Part shown: piece by piece, positions 45,297 to 54,269 of the stretch
How positions within the stretch are numbered: position 1 is the stretch's first letter
How the letters are laid out: each line of letters starts with the position of its first letter
Assembly: GCA_013178415.1 (NCBI GenBank)
Contig: JABLXA010000014.1
Span: 16,156 to 80,155, forward strand
Direction of reading: 5' to 3'
DNA: 64,000 nt
Source: Bacillota bacterium
Lineage (GTDB): Bacteria > Bacillota > SHA-98 > Ch115
Made by a program: the position numbers and the translations under genes
Notes under the pieces: model-generated
Database searches by the model: none
Told to the model about the DNA's origin: nothing
The model's input: the letters and a program-made list of their open reading frames with translations, nothing else

Positions 45297-46160
45297 TCAT
45301 GACCACTGTCCCTCTCTAGGCCTGCGTTCCGTCCCATCGCGGCGCTCATAGGGGACAGGTATGTATTGCACAGATGGCCTGTGCTGCATGGGTTGGGGAT
45401 AGAGCTCCATAAGCTCATACACTTCCCTTGGTAGGCCGACCTTCACATCAAGACCCAGTTTCTTGAGCTCGTCGCATGTGATAGGGTAATCATGAGTCCA
45501 GCGCCCTTCAGTCAGAGCTCTGGCGATTCTCTCTGCATCTCCTTGGGGCATTCGTTCAGAAAGGATTCGGTAGACACTGTCGTAGACCTGTGTCATGGCT
45601 TTCGCCGCGATATCCCCGAGAATCAGCGTCTTATCATCTAATTGATCCTTGCTCTTTTGTTCTATTGCCCTAAGAATTGATACCGCGGGATAGCCTCCGA
45701 GCTGCGGATCCACAGGCCCCAAGACCGCGTTTTCATCCATCACGATCTCATCCGCGGCGAGGGCCAGGAGCGTGCCGCCCGACATAGCATAATGTGGCAC
45801 GAAGACAGTTACCTTAGCTTCGTGTTTCTGTATTGCATGGGCAATCTGTTCAGCAGCCAGCACCAATCCCCCGGGAGTATGCAGGATGATGTCGATGGGC
45901 AGGTCATCAGGGGTGAGTCTGATGGCCCTGAGTATTTTCTCGGAGTCCTCAATGTCGATGCTTCTCGATATGGGAATCCCGAGGATACTTAAAGATTCCA
46001 TTCGATGAATCATGGCAATGACCCTGCTGCCACGCTTCCTTTCCATGTTGCGGATTATGCTATACCTGGAGATCTGAATTCGCTTTTGCCTATAAAGAGG
46101 GGTCAAGAATGTCCAGAGCAAGATCAAAATCCAGAAAAGGTTTGTAAACCCAGAGTCCAT
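45297..46160 (-). CDS. SDH-type Clp-fold serine protease, membrane anchored
   Basis: 287 residues. An N-terminal helix (FTNLFWILILLWTFLTPLYR) is followed by a ClpP/crotonase-like fold: DLPIDIILHTPGGLVLAAEQ (oxyanion region), VPHYAMSGGTLLALAADEIV with the nucleophile Ser in MSGG, and NAVLGPVDPQLGGYP. This is the family of serine dehydrogenase proteinases, related to SppA and NfeD proteases. The C-terminal tail is Arg/Pro-rich and polar. Its target is unknown. It is divergent from pdxS. Confidence 0.88.
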   Translation of the reverse strand: MDSGFTNLFWILILLWTFLTPLYRQKRIQISRYSIIRNMERKRGSRVIAMIHRMESLSILGIPISRSIDIEDSEKILRAIRLTPDDLPIDIILHTPGGLVLAAEQIAHAIQKHEAKVTVFVPHYAMSGGTLLALAADEIVMDENAVLGPVDPQLGGYPAVSILRAIEQKSKDQLDDKTLILGDIAAKAMTQVYDSVYRILSERMPQGDAERIARALTEGRWTHDYPITCDELKKLGLDVKVGLPREVYELMELYPQPMQHRPSVQYIPVPYERRDGTERRPREGQWS

Positions 46161-46262
46161 TTTTTACAGGCCTCCTTTCCTCTCCTTGTGATGATGCGCC
46201 AACCCCGCCAGAAATATGCGCGGAGATATCCAGAGAGCGATGTGCACAAATTTTACGTTTAC

Positions 46263-46291
46263 TTGTATTCTCCTATGAGGTGTAGTAAAAT
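46263..46291 (+). promoter_or_regulatory. Possible promoter of pdxS-pdxT
   Basis: TTGTAT (46263-46268), 17 bp, TAAAAT (46286-46291), about 100 bp before the pdxS start. Confidence 0.4.
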
Positions 46292-46392
46292 ATGGTGCCA
46301 GAGAGAACTGGGACTCAGAGATCGATTACCTCCGGTCGATGTCAGAGGCTGATGAGCGTTTTTGTTGATATTCACGAATGGGGGGAATGGAT

Positions 46393-47280
46393 ATGGTGGT
46401 CGAGAAAGGCACATGGACCGTCAAGAAGGGCCTTGCGGAGATGCTGAAGGGTGGAGTCATAATGGATGTAACCACCCCTGAACAGGCGAAGATCGCGGAA
46501 GATGCCGGAGCTGTCGCCGTGATGGCCCTGGAGCGTGTTCCAGCTGATATCAGAGCTGCCGGCGGAGTAGCTAGAATGGCAGACCCGGTGGTCATAGAGA
46601 AGATCATGAATGCCGTAAGCATTCCGGTCATGGCCAAGGTAAGAATTGGGCACTTTGTCGAGGCGCAGATTCTCGAAGCGCTAGGTATTGACTATATCGA
46701 TGAAAGTGAAGTGCTCACTCCGGCTGATGAAGCGTATCACATAAATAAGCACCTTTTCAAGGTCCCGTTTGTCTGCGGTTGCCGGAATCTTGGAGAAGCC
46801 CTGCGGCGCATTGGTGAGGGCGCGGCCATGATAAGGACGAAAGGGGAAGCAGGGACCGGGGATGTTGTTGAGGCTGTAAGGCATATGCGGTGCGTGATGG
46901 ATGAGATCCGTAGACTCAAGAACATGCCTGAAGAAGAATTGATGACTGCCGCCAAAGAAATGGGGGCCCCCTACGATCTCGTGAAAGAGGTAGCTGCCCT
47001 TGGTAGATTGCCCGTGGTGAATTTCGCGGCCGGTGGAATCGCGACCCCTGCAGATGCGGCATTGATGATGCAACTTGGAGCAGATGGGGTTTTTGTTGGT
47101 TCTGGTATATTCAAATCTGAAAATCCAGCAGCCAGGGCGAAGGCGATAGTCGAAGCTACGACGCATTATAACGATCCGAGCGTTTTGGCAAGAGTATCCA
47201 GGGGTATCGGCGAGGCCATGCGCGGCATCCAGGCAGCCGGACTATCAGAGATAGAGAGGATTCAGGGCAGGGGCTGGTAA
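46393..47280 (+). CDS. pdxS: Pyridoxal 5'-phosphate synthase, PdxS subunit
   Basis: 295 residues from ATG 46393 (GGGGGGA upstream; in-frame ATGs at 46378 and 46387). TIM barrel with [20 protein letters not shown], the active-site lysine region [20 protein letters not shown] and the second lysine in [20 protein letters not shown]. With PdxT it makes pyridoxal phosphate from ribose 5-phosphate, glyceraldehyde 3-phosphate and glutamine. pdxT follows 24 bp later. Confidence 0.97.
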   Translation: MVVEKGTWTVKKGLAEMLKGGVIMDVTTPEQAKIAEDAGAVAVMALERVPADIRAAGGVARMADPVVIEKIMNAVSIPVMAKVRIGHFVEAQILEALGIDYIDESEVLTPADEAYHINKHLFKVPFVCGCRNLGEALRRIGEGAAMIRTKGEAGTGDVVEAVRHMRCVMDEIRRLKNMPEEELMTAAKEMGAPYDLVKEVAALGRLPVVNFAAGGIATPADAALMMQLGADGVFVGSGIFKSENPAARAKAIVEATTHYNDPSVLARVSRGIGEAMRGIQAAGLSEIERIQGRGW

Positions 47281-47304
47281 CCCGGCAACGAGGGGGAAAC
47301 GGAC

Positions 47305-47889
47305 TTGAAATCAGCAGCAAAGATCGGGGTTTTGGATTTACAAGGAGCTGTTGAAGAGCATATTGAAATGCTGAAGAGCATTGGATGCGACACGGTGGCG
47401 GTGAAGAAGGCAGAGCAACTCGATGGGCTGCAGGGCCTTGTAATCCCCGGCGGAGAGAGCACTACCATCGGCAAATTAATGGAGCGGTATGGGCTGGCCG
47501 AAGAGATAAAAAAGAGGGCACAAGATGGAATGGCTATATTTGGCACCTGTGCAGGCTTGATCTTGCTAGCCGAAGATATCAATGGAAGTTCTCAAATGAG
47601 GCTAGGCCTCATGGGTATCCGAGTAAAGAGGAACGCTTTCGGCCGGCAGGTAGAGAGTTTCGAGGCGGATATTCCCATCCCGGTTCTCGGAGGCGCGCCA
47701 TTCAGGGCCATTTTCATCAGGGCGCCATATATCGAATCTGTAAAACCAGGAGTCGAGGAACTTGCCCGCGTAGACGGCAAAATTGTATTCGCCCGCCAGG
47801 GGAGATTTCTCGTTTCAGCTTTTCACCCGGAGCTTTCTTCTGATAACAGGATTCATAGATATTTTGTCGAACAGGTGGTAAAGGGTTAG
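47305..47889 (+). CDS. pdxT: Pyridoxal 5'-phosphate synthase glutaminase, PdxT subunit
   Basis: 194 residues from TTG 47305 with GAGGGGGAAA upstream. Class I glutaminase: VIPGGESTTIGKLMERYGL, the nucleophile Cys in FGTCAGLILLAEDI, and the His-Glu pair in SAFHPELSSDNRIH. It supplies ammonia to PdxS. glyA, whose enzyme uses pyridoxal phosphate, follows directly. Confidence 0.97.
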   Translation: MKSAAKIGVLDLQGAVEEHIEMLKSIGCDTVAVKKAEQLDGLQGLVIPGGESTTIGKLMERYGLAEEIKKRAQDGMAIFGTCAGLILLAEDINGSSQMRLGLMGIRVKRNAFGRQVESFEADIPIPVLGGAPFRAIFIRAPYIESVKPGVEELARVDGKIVFARQGRFLVSAFHPELSSDNRIHRYFVEQVVKG

Positions 47890-47931
47890 CATTCATGGCG
47901 ACCTTCTCCACATGATGCGGGAGTGGTTTCT

Positions 47932-49200
47932 TTGCTTGATGAGGTTTGGACGATAGACCCAGAGGTGGCGGAGGCTATAGAGGCTGAAACCAGGCGGCAG
48001 AATTCGAAGATAGAGCTCATCGCATCGGAAAATTTTGCCAGCACGGCGGTTATGCAGGCTCAGGGCTCTGTGCTCACCAATAAATATGCAGAGGGTTATC
48101 CTGGCCGACGCTATTATGGCGGGTGTGAATTCGTTGACATTGTGGAAGATCTGGCGATCAGGCGCGCGAAAGAACTCTTCGGGGCAGAGCATGTCAATGT
48201 GCAGCCCCATTCCGGCGCGCAAGCTAATACTGCGGTATATTTCGCGGTCCTCACCCCCGGGGACACTGTCCTTGGGATGGATCTTTCGCATGGTGGGCAT
48301 TTGACTCATGGTCATCCCATCAACTTTTCCGGAAGATATTTTCGTTTTATCCCGTACGGGGTTTCCAGGGAGACGGAGATTATCGATTATGACCAAATAA
48401 GGAATCTCGCGCGAGAACATAAACCGAAGCTTATCGTAGCTGGAGCGAGCGCTTATCCCAGGATCATTGATTTTCGGGCGATTCGCGAGATAGCTGATGA
48501 GGTCGGCGCTATGGTGATGGTGGATATGGCTCATATAGCAGGGCTGGTAGCTGCCGGGCTGCATCCGAGTCCGGTGCCCTATGCGGAGTTTGTGACCACC
48601 ACCACACACAAGACCTTACGTGGACCCCGCGGGGGGCTAATCCTTTGCCAGGAGCGGTTTGCAAAGGCCATAGATCAGGCCGTGTTCCCCGGCACTCAGG
48701 GGGGTCCCCTGATGCATGTAATCGCCGCCAAGGCGGTCGCTCTCAAGGAAGCTATGAGTGAGGGGTTCAAGGCCTATCAGAAGCAGGTTGTGAGCAATGC
48801 TCGGACCCTGGCCGCAGCCATGGCTGATCGTGGTTTCCGGTTAATCTCCGGTGGCACTGATAATCATCTCATGCTTGTCAGCATGATAGAAAAGAATCTC
48901 ACTGGCAAGCGCGCCGAAAGGTTGCTGGATGATGTAGGTATTACAGTAAACAAGAATACGATTCCCTTTGACCAGCAGAAGCCTTTTATAGCGAGCGGAA
49001 TACGCATGGGCACCCCTGCCGTAACGACGAGGGGAATGAAAGAGCCCGAGATGCATGTAATAGCAGAAATCATTTCTTCTGTGCTATCCCAGCCAGACAA
49101 TGAGGCTATCAGGGATGAAGCGCGCGAAAGGGTCCACGCCCTGTGCTCGCGATTCCCTCTATACACCAGGCTTCTCTCCTCTATGCGATCTTCTAAATGA
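47932..49200 (+). CDS. glyA: Serine hydroxymethyltransferase
   Basis: 422 residues from TTG 47932, which has GGGAG eight bases upstream; GTG 47923 is in frame but overlaps that site. Fold type I PLP enzyme: [60 protein letters not shown] and the PLP lysine in [18 protein letters not shown]. It interconverts serine and glycine with tetrahydrofolate. Its place after pdxST couples cofactor supply with a user enzyme. Confidence 0.96.
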   Translation: MLDEVWTIDPEVAEAIEAETRRQNSKIELIASENFASTAVMQAQGSVLTNKYAEGYPGRRYYGGCEFVDIVEDLAIRRAKELFGAEHVNVQPHSGAQANTAVYFAVLTPGDTVLGMDLSHGGHLTHGHPINFSGRYFRFIPYGVSRETEIIDYDQIRNLAREHKPKLIVAGASAYPRIIDFRAIREIADEVGAMVMVDMAHIAGLVAAGLHPSPVPYAEFVTTTTHKTLRGPRGGLILCQERFAKAIDQAVFPGTQGGPLMHVIAAKAVALKEAMSEGFKAYQKQVVSNARTLAAAMADRGFRLISGGTDNHLMLVSMIEKNLTGKRAERLLDDVGITVNKNTIPFDQQKPFIASGIRMGTPAVTTRGMKEPEMHVIAEIISSVLSQPDNEAIRDEARERVHALCSRFPLYTRLLSSMRSSK

Positions 49201-49371
49201 ACCATGATCTGCTGATATCTCTGCCATAACCAATCTTTTCGCTTTGACGAAACGGGCTCCACCTCCTGAGGGAGATGCGGCCCTTTCATTGCTTTTGCAT
49301 GTCCAATTTTGACAGCCCTAAATTTCCATGCCTGATGTTGGCATAATAATGGAGTGAAGGAGGGTATGCAG

Positions 49372-49950
49372 ATGCAAGATCTTCTGGAGATACGCTGGCA
49401 TGGGAGGGGCGGCCAGGGGGCGAAAACGGCTGCCATATTGCTGGGCGAAGCAGCTGCTGAGGCCGGCAAGTACATTCAAGCTTTCCCAGAATATGGGCCT
49501 GAAAGAATGGGAGCCCCTGTGCTTGCATTCAACCGTATCAGCGACTCCCCCATCCGGCTTCATTGCCACGTGGAAAAGCCAAGCATAGTGGTCATTCTGG
49601 ATCCCACCTTGGTGGGCAAGACTGATGTGACTGGCGGAGTCCCCGAGGACGGCATATATCTTGTCAATACCAGCCTTTCCCCGGCGGAGATCCGCGCGAG
49701 GCTAAACATTGAAGGAGGACGCATCTTCACCGTAGATGCAACTCAGATAGCGCTCGACACCATTGGGCGTGATATTCCAAACACGCCGATGATGGGGGCC
49801 TTGATCAAGGCAACAGGCATCCTCGATCTTGAAAGCTTCGTAACAGATACGCGGCGAAAGCTGGAGAAGAAGTTCCGGTCTAAGCCAGAGGTCATAGAGG
49901 GGAATATCCAGGCTATCAGGCGCGCGTATGAGGAGGTGCGGGGAGAATGA
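49372..49950 (+). CDS. porG: Pyruvate/2-oxoacid:ferredoxin oxidoreductase, gamma subunit
   Basis: 192 residues from ATG 49372; AAGGAGGG lies seven bases upstream. RWHGRGGQGAKTAAILLGEA and FPEYGPERMGAPVLAFNRIS are gamma-domain signatures. It is the first of four overlapping genes (gamma, delta, alpha, beta), the heterotetrameric form found in many anaerobes. The complex oxidises pyruvate (or a related 2-oxoacid) to acyl-CoA and CO2, reducing ferredoxin. Confidence 0.92.
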   Translation: MQDLLEIRWHGRGGQGAKTAAILLGEAAAEAGKYIQAFPEYGPERMGAPVLAFNRISDSPIRLHCHVEKPSIVVILDPTLVGKTDVTGGVPEDGIYLVNTSLSPAEIRARLNIEGGRIFTVDATQIALDTIGRDIPNTPMMGALIKATGILDLESFVTDTRRKLEKKFRSKPEVIEGNIQAIRRAYEEVRGE

Positions 49951-50309
49951 AATCAGAAGGCAAAGTCAAAGGGTGGAAGGATGTTCCCCGGGGAGGTCTC
50001 ATTCTCGACGCAGGCAACGCACTGGATTATGAGACTGGCGACTGGCGGACCTACAGGCCTGTATGGCACCCAGACAGGTGCATAAATTGCTTCCTCTGCT
50101 GGGTGTATTGTCCTGATTCAGCCATAGAAGTCAAGGATGGCAAGGTTGTCGGAATCGACTACAAGCATTGCAAGGGCTGCGGGATATGCGCCAATGAATG
50201 TCCGCCCAAGGTTCGCGCTATACAGATGCTATTAGAGAGCGAAGCTGCCGGGCATGAGCATGATAAGGCAGAAGAGGCAAAGGAAGGAAAGGGGAGGGGA
50301 GAGGCCTGA
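49947..50309 (+). CDS. porD: Pyruvate/2-oxoacid:ferredoxin oxidoreductase, delta (ferredoxin) subunit
   Basis: 120 residues, overlapping porG by ATGA. Two 4Fe-4S motifs are present: CINCFLCWVYCPD and CKGCGICANECPP. The C-terminal tail is Glu/Lys-rich (HDKAEEAKEGKGRGEA), longer than usual. The subunit passes electrons from the TPP site to external ferredoxin. Confidence 0.92.
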   Translation: MKSEGKVKGWKDVPRGGLILDAGNALDYETGDWRTYRPVWHPDRCINCFLCWVYCPDSAIEVKDGKVVGIDYKHCKGCGICANECPPKVRAIQMLLESEAAGHEHDKAEEAKEGKGRGEA

Positions 50310-51487
50310 TGGTTAAAGCGATGGCCATTACCGGTAATGAGGCAGTGGCAGAGGCTATGCGACAGGTAAATCCGGATGTGGTGGCTGCCTACCCAATCAC
50401 CCCGCAGACAGAGATTGTTCAGATCTTTTCCACTTTTGTCGCCGATGGCCTCGTGCACACAGAATTCGTTCCTGTGGAGAGCGAGCACTCTGCCCTGAGC
50501 GCAGTGGTAGGCGCCTCCGCCGCTGGGGCGCGGGCTATGACGGCCACCTCATCTCAGGGATTTGCATTGATGTGGGAAGTACTCCATATCGCTTCCGGCA
50601 TGAGGCTGCCGATCATCATGCCGGTAGTCAATCGTGCACTGTCCGCGCCGATCAACATCCACTGCGACCACAGTGACACCATGGGAGCCAGGGATTCAGG
50701 GTGGATACAGCTCTACTCCGAGAATGCTCAGGAGGCTTATGATAACCTGATCCAGGCGGTGCGTATAGCAGAGCATCCAGATGTCATGCTTCCCGCAATG
50801 GTCATGATGGACGGGTTTATCATCAGTCATGGAATGGAATCGGCCCATCTGCTGGAGGATAGTGTTGTCAGGGAATTCATAGGGGAGTACAAGCCAGAGC
50901 ATTCTCTGCTGGATGTAGATCATCCTGTAACCTACGGGGCGTTGGATTTTGCTGACTGGTATTTTGAACACAAACGCCAAGAGTCGGCTGCTCAGGAAAA
51001 TGTAGCATCTGTAGTTCTGGAAGTGGCCGAAGAGTTTCATAAAATCTCCGGTCGAAAGTATGGACTTTTTGAGGCTTACAGGCTGGATGATGCAGAAATC
51101 GCTATAGTTGCGTTGAATTCAACCGCGGGGACCGTCAAGGAGGTATGTGATAGCCTGAGGGAAAATGGGATAAAGGCTGGACTGCTGAAAATCAGGCTTT
51201 TCAGGCCATTCCCGCACAAACAGGTATTGGATGCTCTCAGGCATGTGAAAGCCCTGGCTGTTCTGGATCGGGCAGATACTTATTCAACCATGGGAGGGCC
51301 GGTTTATATAGATGTTAGGAATGTGATGTATGACGCGCCAGGTCCCAAGATCGTGAATTATATCTATGGGCTGGGCGGGCGTGACCTCGACCTCGATGAA
51401 ATCACAAAGGTCTACAGGGACCTTCAAGACATTGCATCCACCGGCGTGGTGCAGGAGCCAATAACCTATCTGGGAGTCAGGGAGTGA
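50309..51487 (+). CDS. porA: Pyruvate/2-oxoacid:ferredoxin oxidoreductase, alpha subunit
   Basis: 392 residues, sharing one base with porD. N-terminal pyrimidine-binding-type domain: GNEAVAEAMRQVNPDVVAAY, PITPQTEIVQIFSTF, SEHSALSAVVGASAAGARAM and TATSSQGFALMWEVLHIASG. The C-terminal transketolase-like domain has RLFRPFPHKQVLDAL and AVLDRADTYSTMGGPVYIDV. It forms the TPP site with the beta subunit. Confidence 0.94.
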   Translation: MVKAMAITGNEAVAEAMRQVNPDVVAAYPITPQTEIVQIFSTFVADGLVHTEFVPVESEHSALSAVVGASAAGARAMTATSSQGFALMWEVLHIASGMRLPIIMPVVNRALSAPINIHCDHSDTMGARDSGWIQLYSENAQEAYDNLIQAVRIAEHPDVMLPAMVMMDGFIISHGMESAHLLEDSVVREFIGEYKPEHSLLDVDHPVTYGALDFADWYFEHKRQESAAQENVASVVLEVAEEFHKISGRKYGLFEAYRLDDAEIAIVALNSTAGTVKEVCDSLRENGIKAGLLKIRLFRPFPHKQVLDALRHVKALAVLDRADTYSTMGGPVYIDVRNVMYDAPGPKIVNYIYGLGGRDLDLDEITKVYRDLQDIASTGVVQEPITYLGVRE

Positions 51488-51497
51488 GGTGATGCGT

Positions 51498-52436
51498 ATG
51501 GCAACGCTGAAAGAATTGGCGCGGAAAGAGGAGCTATTGACGGGGGGACATCGAGCATGTGCAGGCTGCGGCGCTCCTGTCGCGCTGCGGCTGGCCTTAA
51601 AGGCTGCTGATACGCCTGTTGTGGTAGGATGCGCCACAGGATGCCTGGAGGTTACCACCACGATCTATCCATTTACGGCATGGAAAGTCCCATTTATACA
51701 TAATGCTTTTGAGAATTCGGCCGCCACGATCAGCGGGGTCGAGGCTGCCTATCGTTCTTTGAAGAAGCAGGGAAAGATAAACCGGGATATTCAGTTCCTT
51801 GCGGTAGGAGGGGATGGAGGAACCTATGATATAGGGTTTCAATCCCTCTCCGGGGCTATGGAACGGGGCCACGACATGGTGTATATCTGCTATGACAACC
51901 AAGCATATATGAATACCGGGATCCAGAGGTCCAGTGCCACCCCTGCGGGCGCCGCCACCACTACCTCTCCTGCCGGGAATGTAATGCCCGGAAAACTTCA
52001 ACCGCGGAAGGACTTGACCATGATCATGGCTGCTCACGGTATTCCCTATGTTGCTCAGACCACCGTGGGTCACTGGAATGATCTGGTCACCAAGGTCAGG
52101 AAGGCCTTTGAGGTCAAGGGGCCGGCATTCGTCAACATCCTCGCCACATGCAGGTTAGGCTGGGCGATCAACCCCGCGGATAGTGTTGAAATATGCAAGG
52201 TTGCAGCTGACACATGCGTCTGGCCTCTATATGAAGTGGAGAATGGGAAGTGGCGACTCACCTATAGGCCGAAGGATAAGGAGCCGGTGATTGAATGGCT
52301 CAAGCGCCAGGGGAGGTTCAAGCATCTATTCACTGACAAGAACAGGCACATAATTGACGAGATTCAGGCTGAAGTCGATCGCAAATGGGAGGAGCTTCTT
52401 GAAAGATGCGGCATGACCCTGAAAGACGCGGGATGA
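51498..52436 (+). CDS. porB: Pyruvate/2-oxoacid:ferredoxin oxidoreductase, beta subunit
   Basis: 312 residues from ATG 51498 (GAGGTGATG upstream). TPP-binding core: GHRACAGCGAPVALRLALKA, CATGCLEVTT, FLAVGGDGGTYDIGFQSLSG and YDNQAYMNTGIQRSSATPAG. The four cysteines expected for the extra 4Fe-4S cluster of beta subunits are present (CAGC, the CATGC pair and CRLGW). The last codons (CGMTLKDAG) lie in the first unit of a 20-bp tandem repeat that continues past the stop. Confidence 0.94.
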   Translation: MATLKELARKEELLTGGHRACAGCGAPVALRLALKAADTPVVVGCATGCLEVTTTIYPFTAWKVPFIHNAFENSAATISGVEAAYRSLKKQGKINRDIQFLAVGGDGGTYDIGFQSLSGAMERGHDMVYICYDNQAYMNTGIQRSSATPAGAATTTSPAGNVMPGKLQPRKDLTMIMAAHGIPYVAQTTVGHWNDLVTKVRKAFEVKGPAFVNILATCRLGWAINPADSVEICKVAADTCVWPLYEVENGKWRLTYRPKDKEPVIEWLKRQGRFKHLFTDKNRHIIDEIQAEVDRKWEELLERCGMTLKDAG

Positions 52437-52530
52437 CCTCGGAAGGCGCGGAATGACCTTGAGGGGTGCGGGATGACCTCGGAAGGCCCGGGATGACTTT
52501 GGCAGATGCGGGATGACGACGAGGCCTGAG
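52391..52530 (+). repeat. 20-bp tandem repeat overlapping the porB stop
   Basis: Six or seven units of about GGATGACCTCGGAAGGCGCG in register (52411, 52431, 52451, 52471, 52491, 52511, with a worn unit at 52391). Similarity fades toward both ends. The first units are coding; the porB TGA is in the unit at 52431. Confidence 0.8.
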
Positions 52531-52595
52531 AAATCCGATAATGGCAGGTCCGCGGTTGGTAGATCCGGAACCGCTAAACCTGGGGCTGGTGGACC

Positions 52596-52618
52596 AAGGC
52601 CTGTCGAATCCAGGCCTT
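52596..52618. repeat. 8-bp hairpin overlapping the serS promoter
   Basis: AAGGCCTG (52596-52603) and CAGGCCTT (52611-52618) with a 7-nt loop. The right arm runs into the -35 element of the serS promoter. There is no T-run. Confidence 0.5.
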
Positions 52619-52645
52619 GATATTGGCGATGCCGGGTAGTATAAT
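52617..52645 (+). promoter_or_regulatory. Promoter of the T-box-serS unit
   Basis: TTGATA (52617-52622), 17 bp, TATAAT (52640-52645), just before the T-box leader. Confidence 0.7.
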
Positions 52646-52667
52646 TCAATCAAATAACCAAGATAAA

Positions 52668-52911
52668 AATGATGAAGGGGAATAGTAGGCTGGGTAACCT
52701 TTAGAGAGAGCCGGATCTGGTGGAAACCGGTAAGGTGAGCGGTTGAATCCACCCTGGAGTGGCGGATAAAAAACGCCCGGCGTGTCCGTTATCGCACTAC
52801 AAGTGGGCCGGAAGACCCGGCATAGGCCGGGGTCATTTATGGCCAATAAGGGTGGCACCGCGGGATAAAACCTCTCGTCCCAGAGCAACAGTGGGATGAG
52901 AGGTTTTCTAT
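52668..52911 (+). promoter_or_regulatory. T-box riboswitch of serS
   Basis: The leader has AGAGAG in stem I, a putative specifier TCC (Ser) at 52748-52750 in GGTTGAATCCACC, the T-box core AAGGGTGGCACCGCG (52848-52862) and a terminator: AACCTCTCgTCCC (52869-52881) with GGGAtGAGAGGTT (52893-52905) and TTCTATT. Uncharged tRNA-Ser should favour the antiterminator and switch serS on. Confidence 0.93.
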
Positions 52912-52941
52912 TATTATTTCAATGAAGGTGTGGTGAATATA

Positions 52942-54228
52942 ATGCTTGACATCAGGCTTTTCAGGACTGACCCTGATCGAGTCAGAGATGCTCTAGTCCG
53001 TCGGGGCGAAGATACGAGTGTCGTGGATCAAGTGATTTCGCTGGATGAGAAGAGGCGAAGCCTCTTAACTGAAGGGGAAGCTTTAAAGAGAAGAAGAAAC
53101 GAGGCTTCTGCAACCATAGCGAAACTCAAGAGCAAGGGGACGAATGCCGATGATCTGATGGCTGAGATGAGGGAGATCTCCGACCGCATAAAGATCATAG
53201 ATGAGGAAGTGAGGGTTACAGAGGAAGGGCTGAATGCCCTTCTGATGAGCATTCCCAATATCCCGCATGAGAGCGTCCCGGTCGGCAAAGATGAATCTGA
53301 AAACATAGAGATTCGCAGGTGGGGCACGCCACGGAAGTTCGAGTTCGATCCTAAAGCCCACTGGGATATCGGCACATCTTTGGGGATACTGGACTTTGAT
53401 CGCGCCAGGAAAATCACCGGCGCCCGTTTCACGGTGTTCAGAGGGACAGGAGCAAGGCTTGTGAGGGCCCTTATAAGCTTTATGATCGATCTACACGTGA
53501 GAGAGCATGGTTATATGGAGGTATACCCGCCTTTTCTCGTGAATCGTGATAGCATGACTGGAACAGGGCAGCTACCCAAATTTGAAGAGGACCTTTTCAA
53601 ATGTGCAGGCACAGACTACTATCTTGTTCCGACTGCGGAAGTGCCGGTGACAAATCTCCATAGAGATGAGATCCTGGACGGGGCGCGGCTTCCCATCTAC
53701 TATGTCGCCTATACCGCATGTTTTAGAGCTGAGGCCGGGGCGGCCGGGCGTGACACGAGAGGACTCATTCGCCAGCACGAATTCGATAAGGTAGAGCTTG
53801 TGAAGTTCGTCAGGCCTGAAACCTCTTATGATGAACTCGAGAAGCTGGTGGGGGATGCTGAGGATGTATTGAGGCGCCTTAACCTGCCATATCGCGTCAT
53901 GCAGATGTGTACCGGCGATGTCGGGTTTGCGGCAGCAAAGAAATATGACCCTGAGGTATGGATGCCGAGCTACGGGAGGTATGTGGAGATATCATCCTGC
54001 AGCAACTTCGAGGATTTCCAGGCTAGAAGGGCAGGGATCAAATTCCGTCCCGCCCCGGGAGCCCGGCCAGAATTCGTCCATACGTTGAATGGTTCCGGCC
54101 TTGCTGTTGGGCGAACCTTCGCGGCAATCCTCGAGAATTACCAGCAGGCTGACGGTAGCGTGGTGGTGCCGGATGCGCTGGTGGAGTATATGGGCGGAAT
54201 GAAGGTCATTGGGCCGGAGGAATGGTAA
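52942..54228 (+). CDS. serS: Seryl-tRNA synthetase
   Basis: 428 residues from ATG 52942 ([18 protein letters not shown], the usual family start; the frame opens at GTG 52930). The N-terminal coiled-coil arm (residues 30-100) grips the long variable arm of tRNA-Ser. Class II motifs: motif 2 [20 protein letters not shown] then [14 protein letters not shown], and motif 3 [20 protein letters not shown]. It is regulated by the T-box upstream. Two tRNA-Ser genes lie 2-5 kb downstream. Confidence 0.96.
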   Translation: MLDIRLFRTDPDRVRDALVRRGEDTSVVDQVISLDEKRRSLLTEGEALKRRRNEASATIAKLKSKGTNADDLMAEMREISDRIKIIDEEVRVTEEGLNALLMSIPNIPHESVPVGKDESENIEIRRWGTPRKFEFDPKAHWDIGTSLGILDFDRARKITGARFTVFRGTGARLVRALISFMIDLHVREHGYMEVYPPFLVNRDSMTGTGQLPKFEEDLFKCAGTDYYLVPTAEVPVTNLHRDEILDGARLPIYYVAYTACFRAEAGAAGRDTRGLIRQHEFDKVELVKFVRPETSYDELEKLVGDAEDVLRRLNLPYRVMQMCTGDVGFAAAKKYDPEVWMPSYGRYVEISSCSNFEDFQARRAGIKFRPAPGARPEFVHTLNGSGLAVGRTFAAILENYQQADGSVVVPDALVEYMGGMKVIGPEEW

Positions 54229-54269
54229 CACGGTCATTATCAGATGATGACGGATGGAGGGAAATTCCG

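Noticed and set aside
47893..48609. 238-codon minus-strand frame
   Set aside because: Antisense to glyA; the composition reflects codon bias of the opposite strand.
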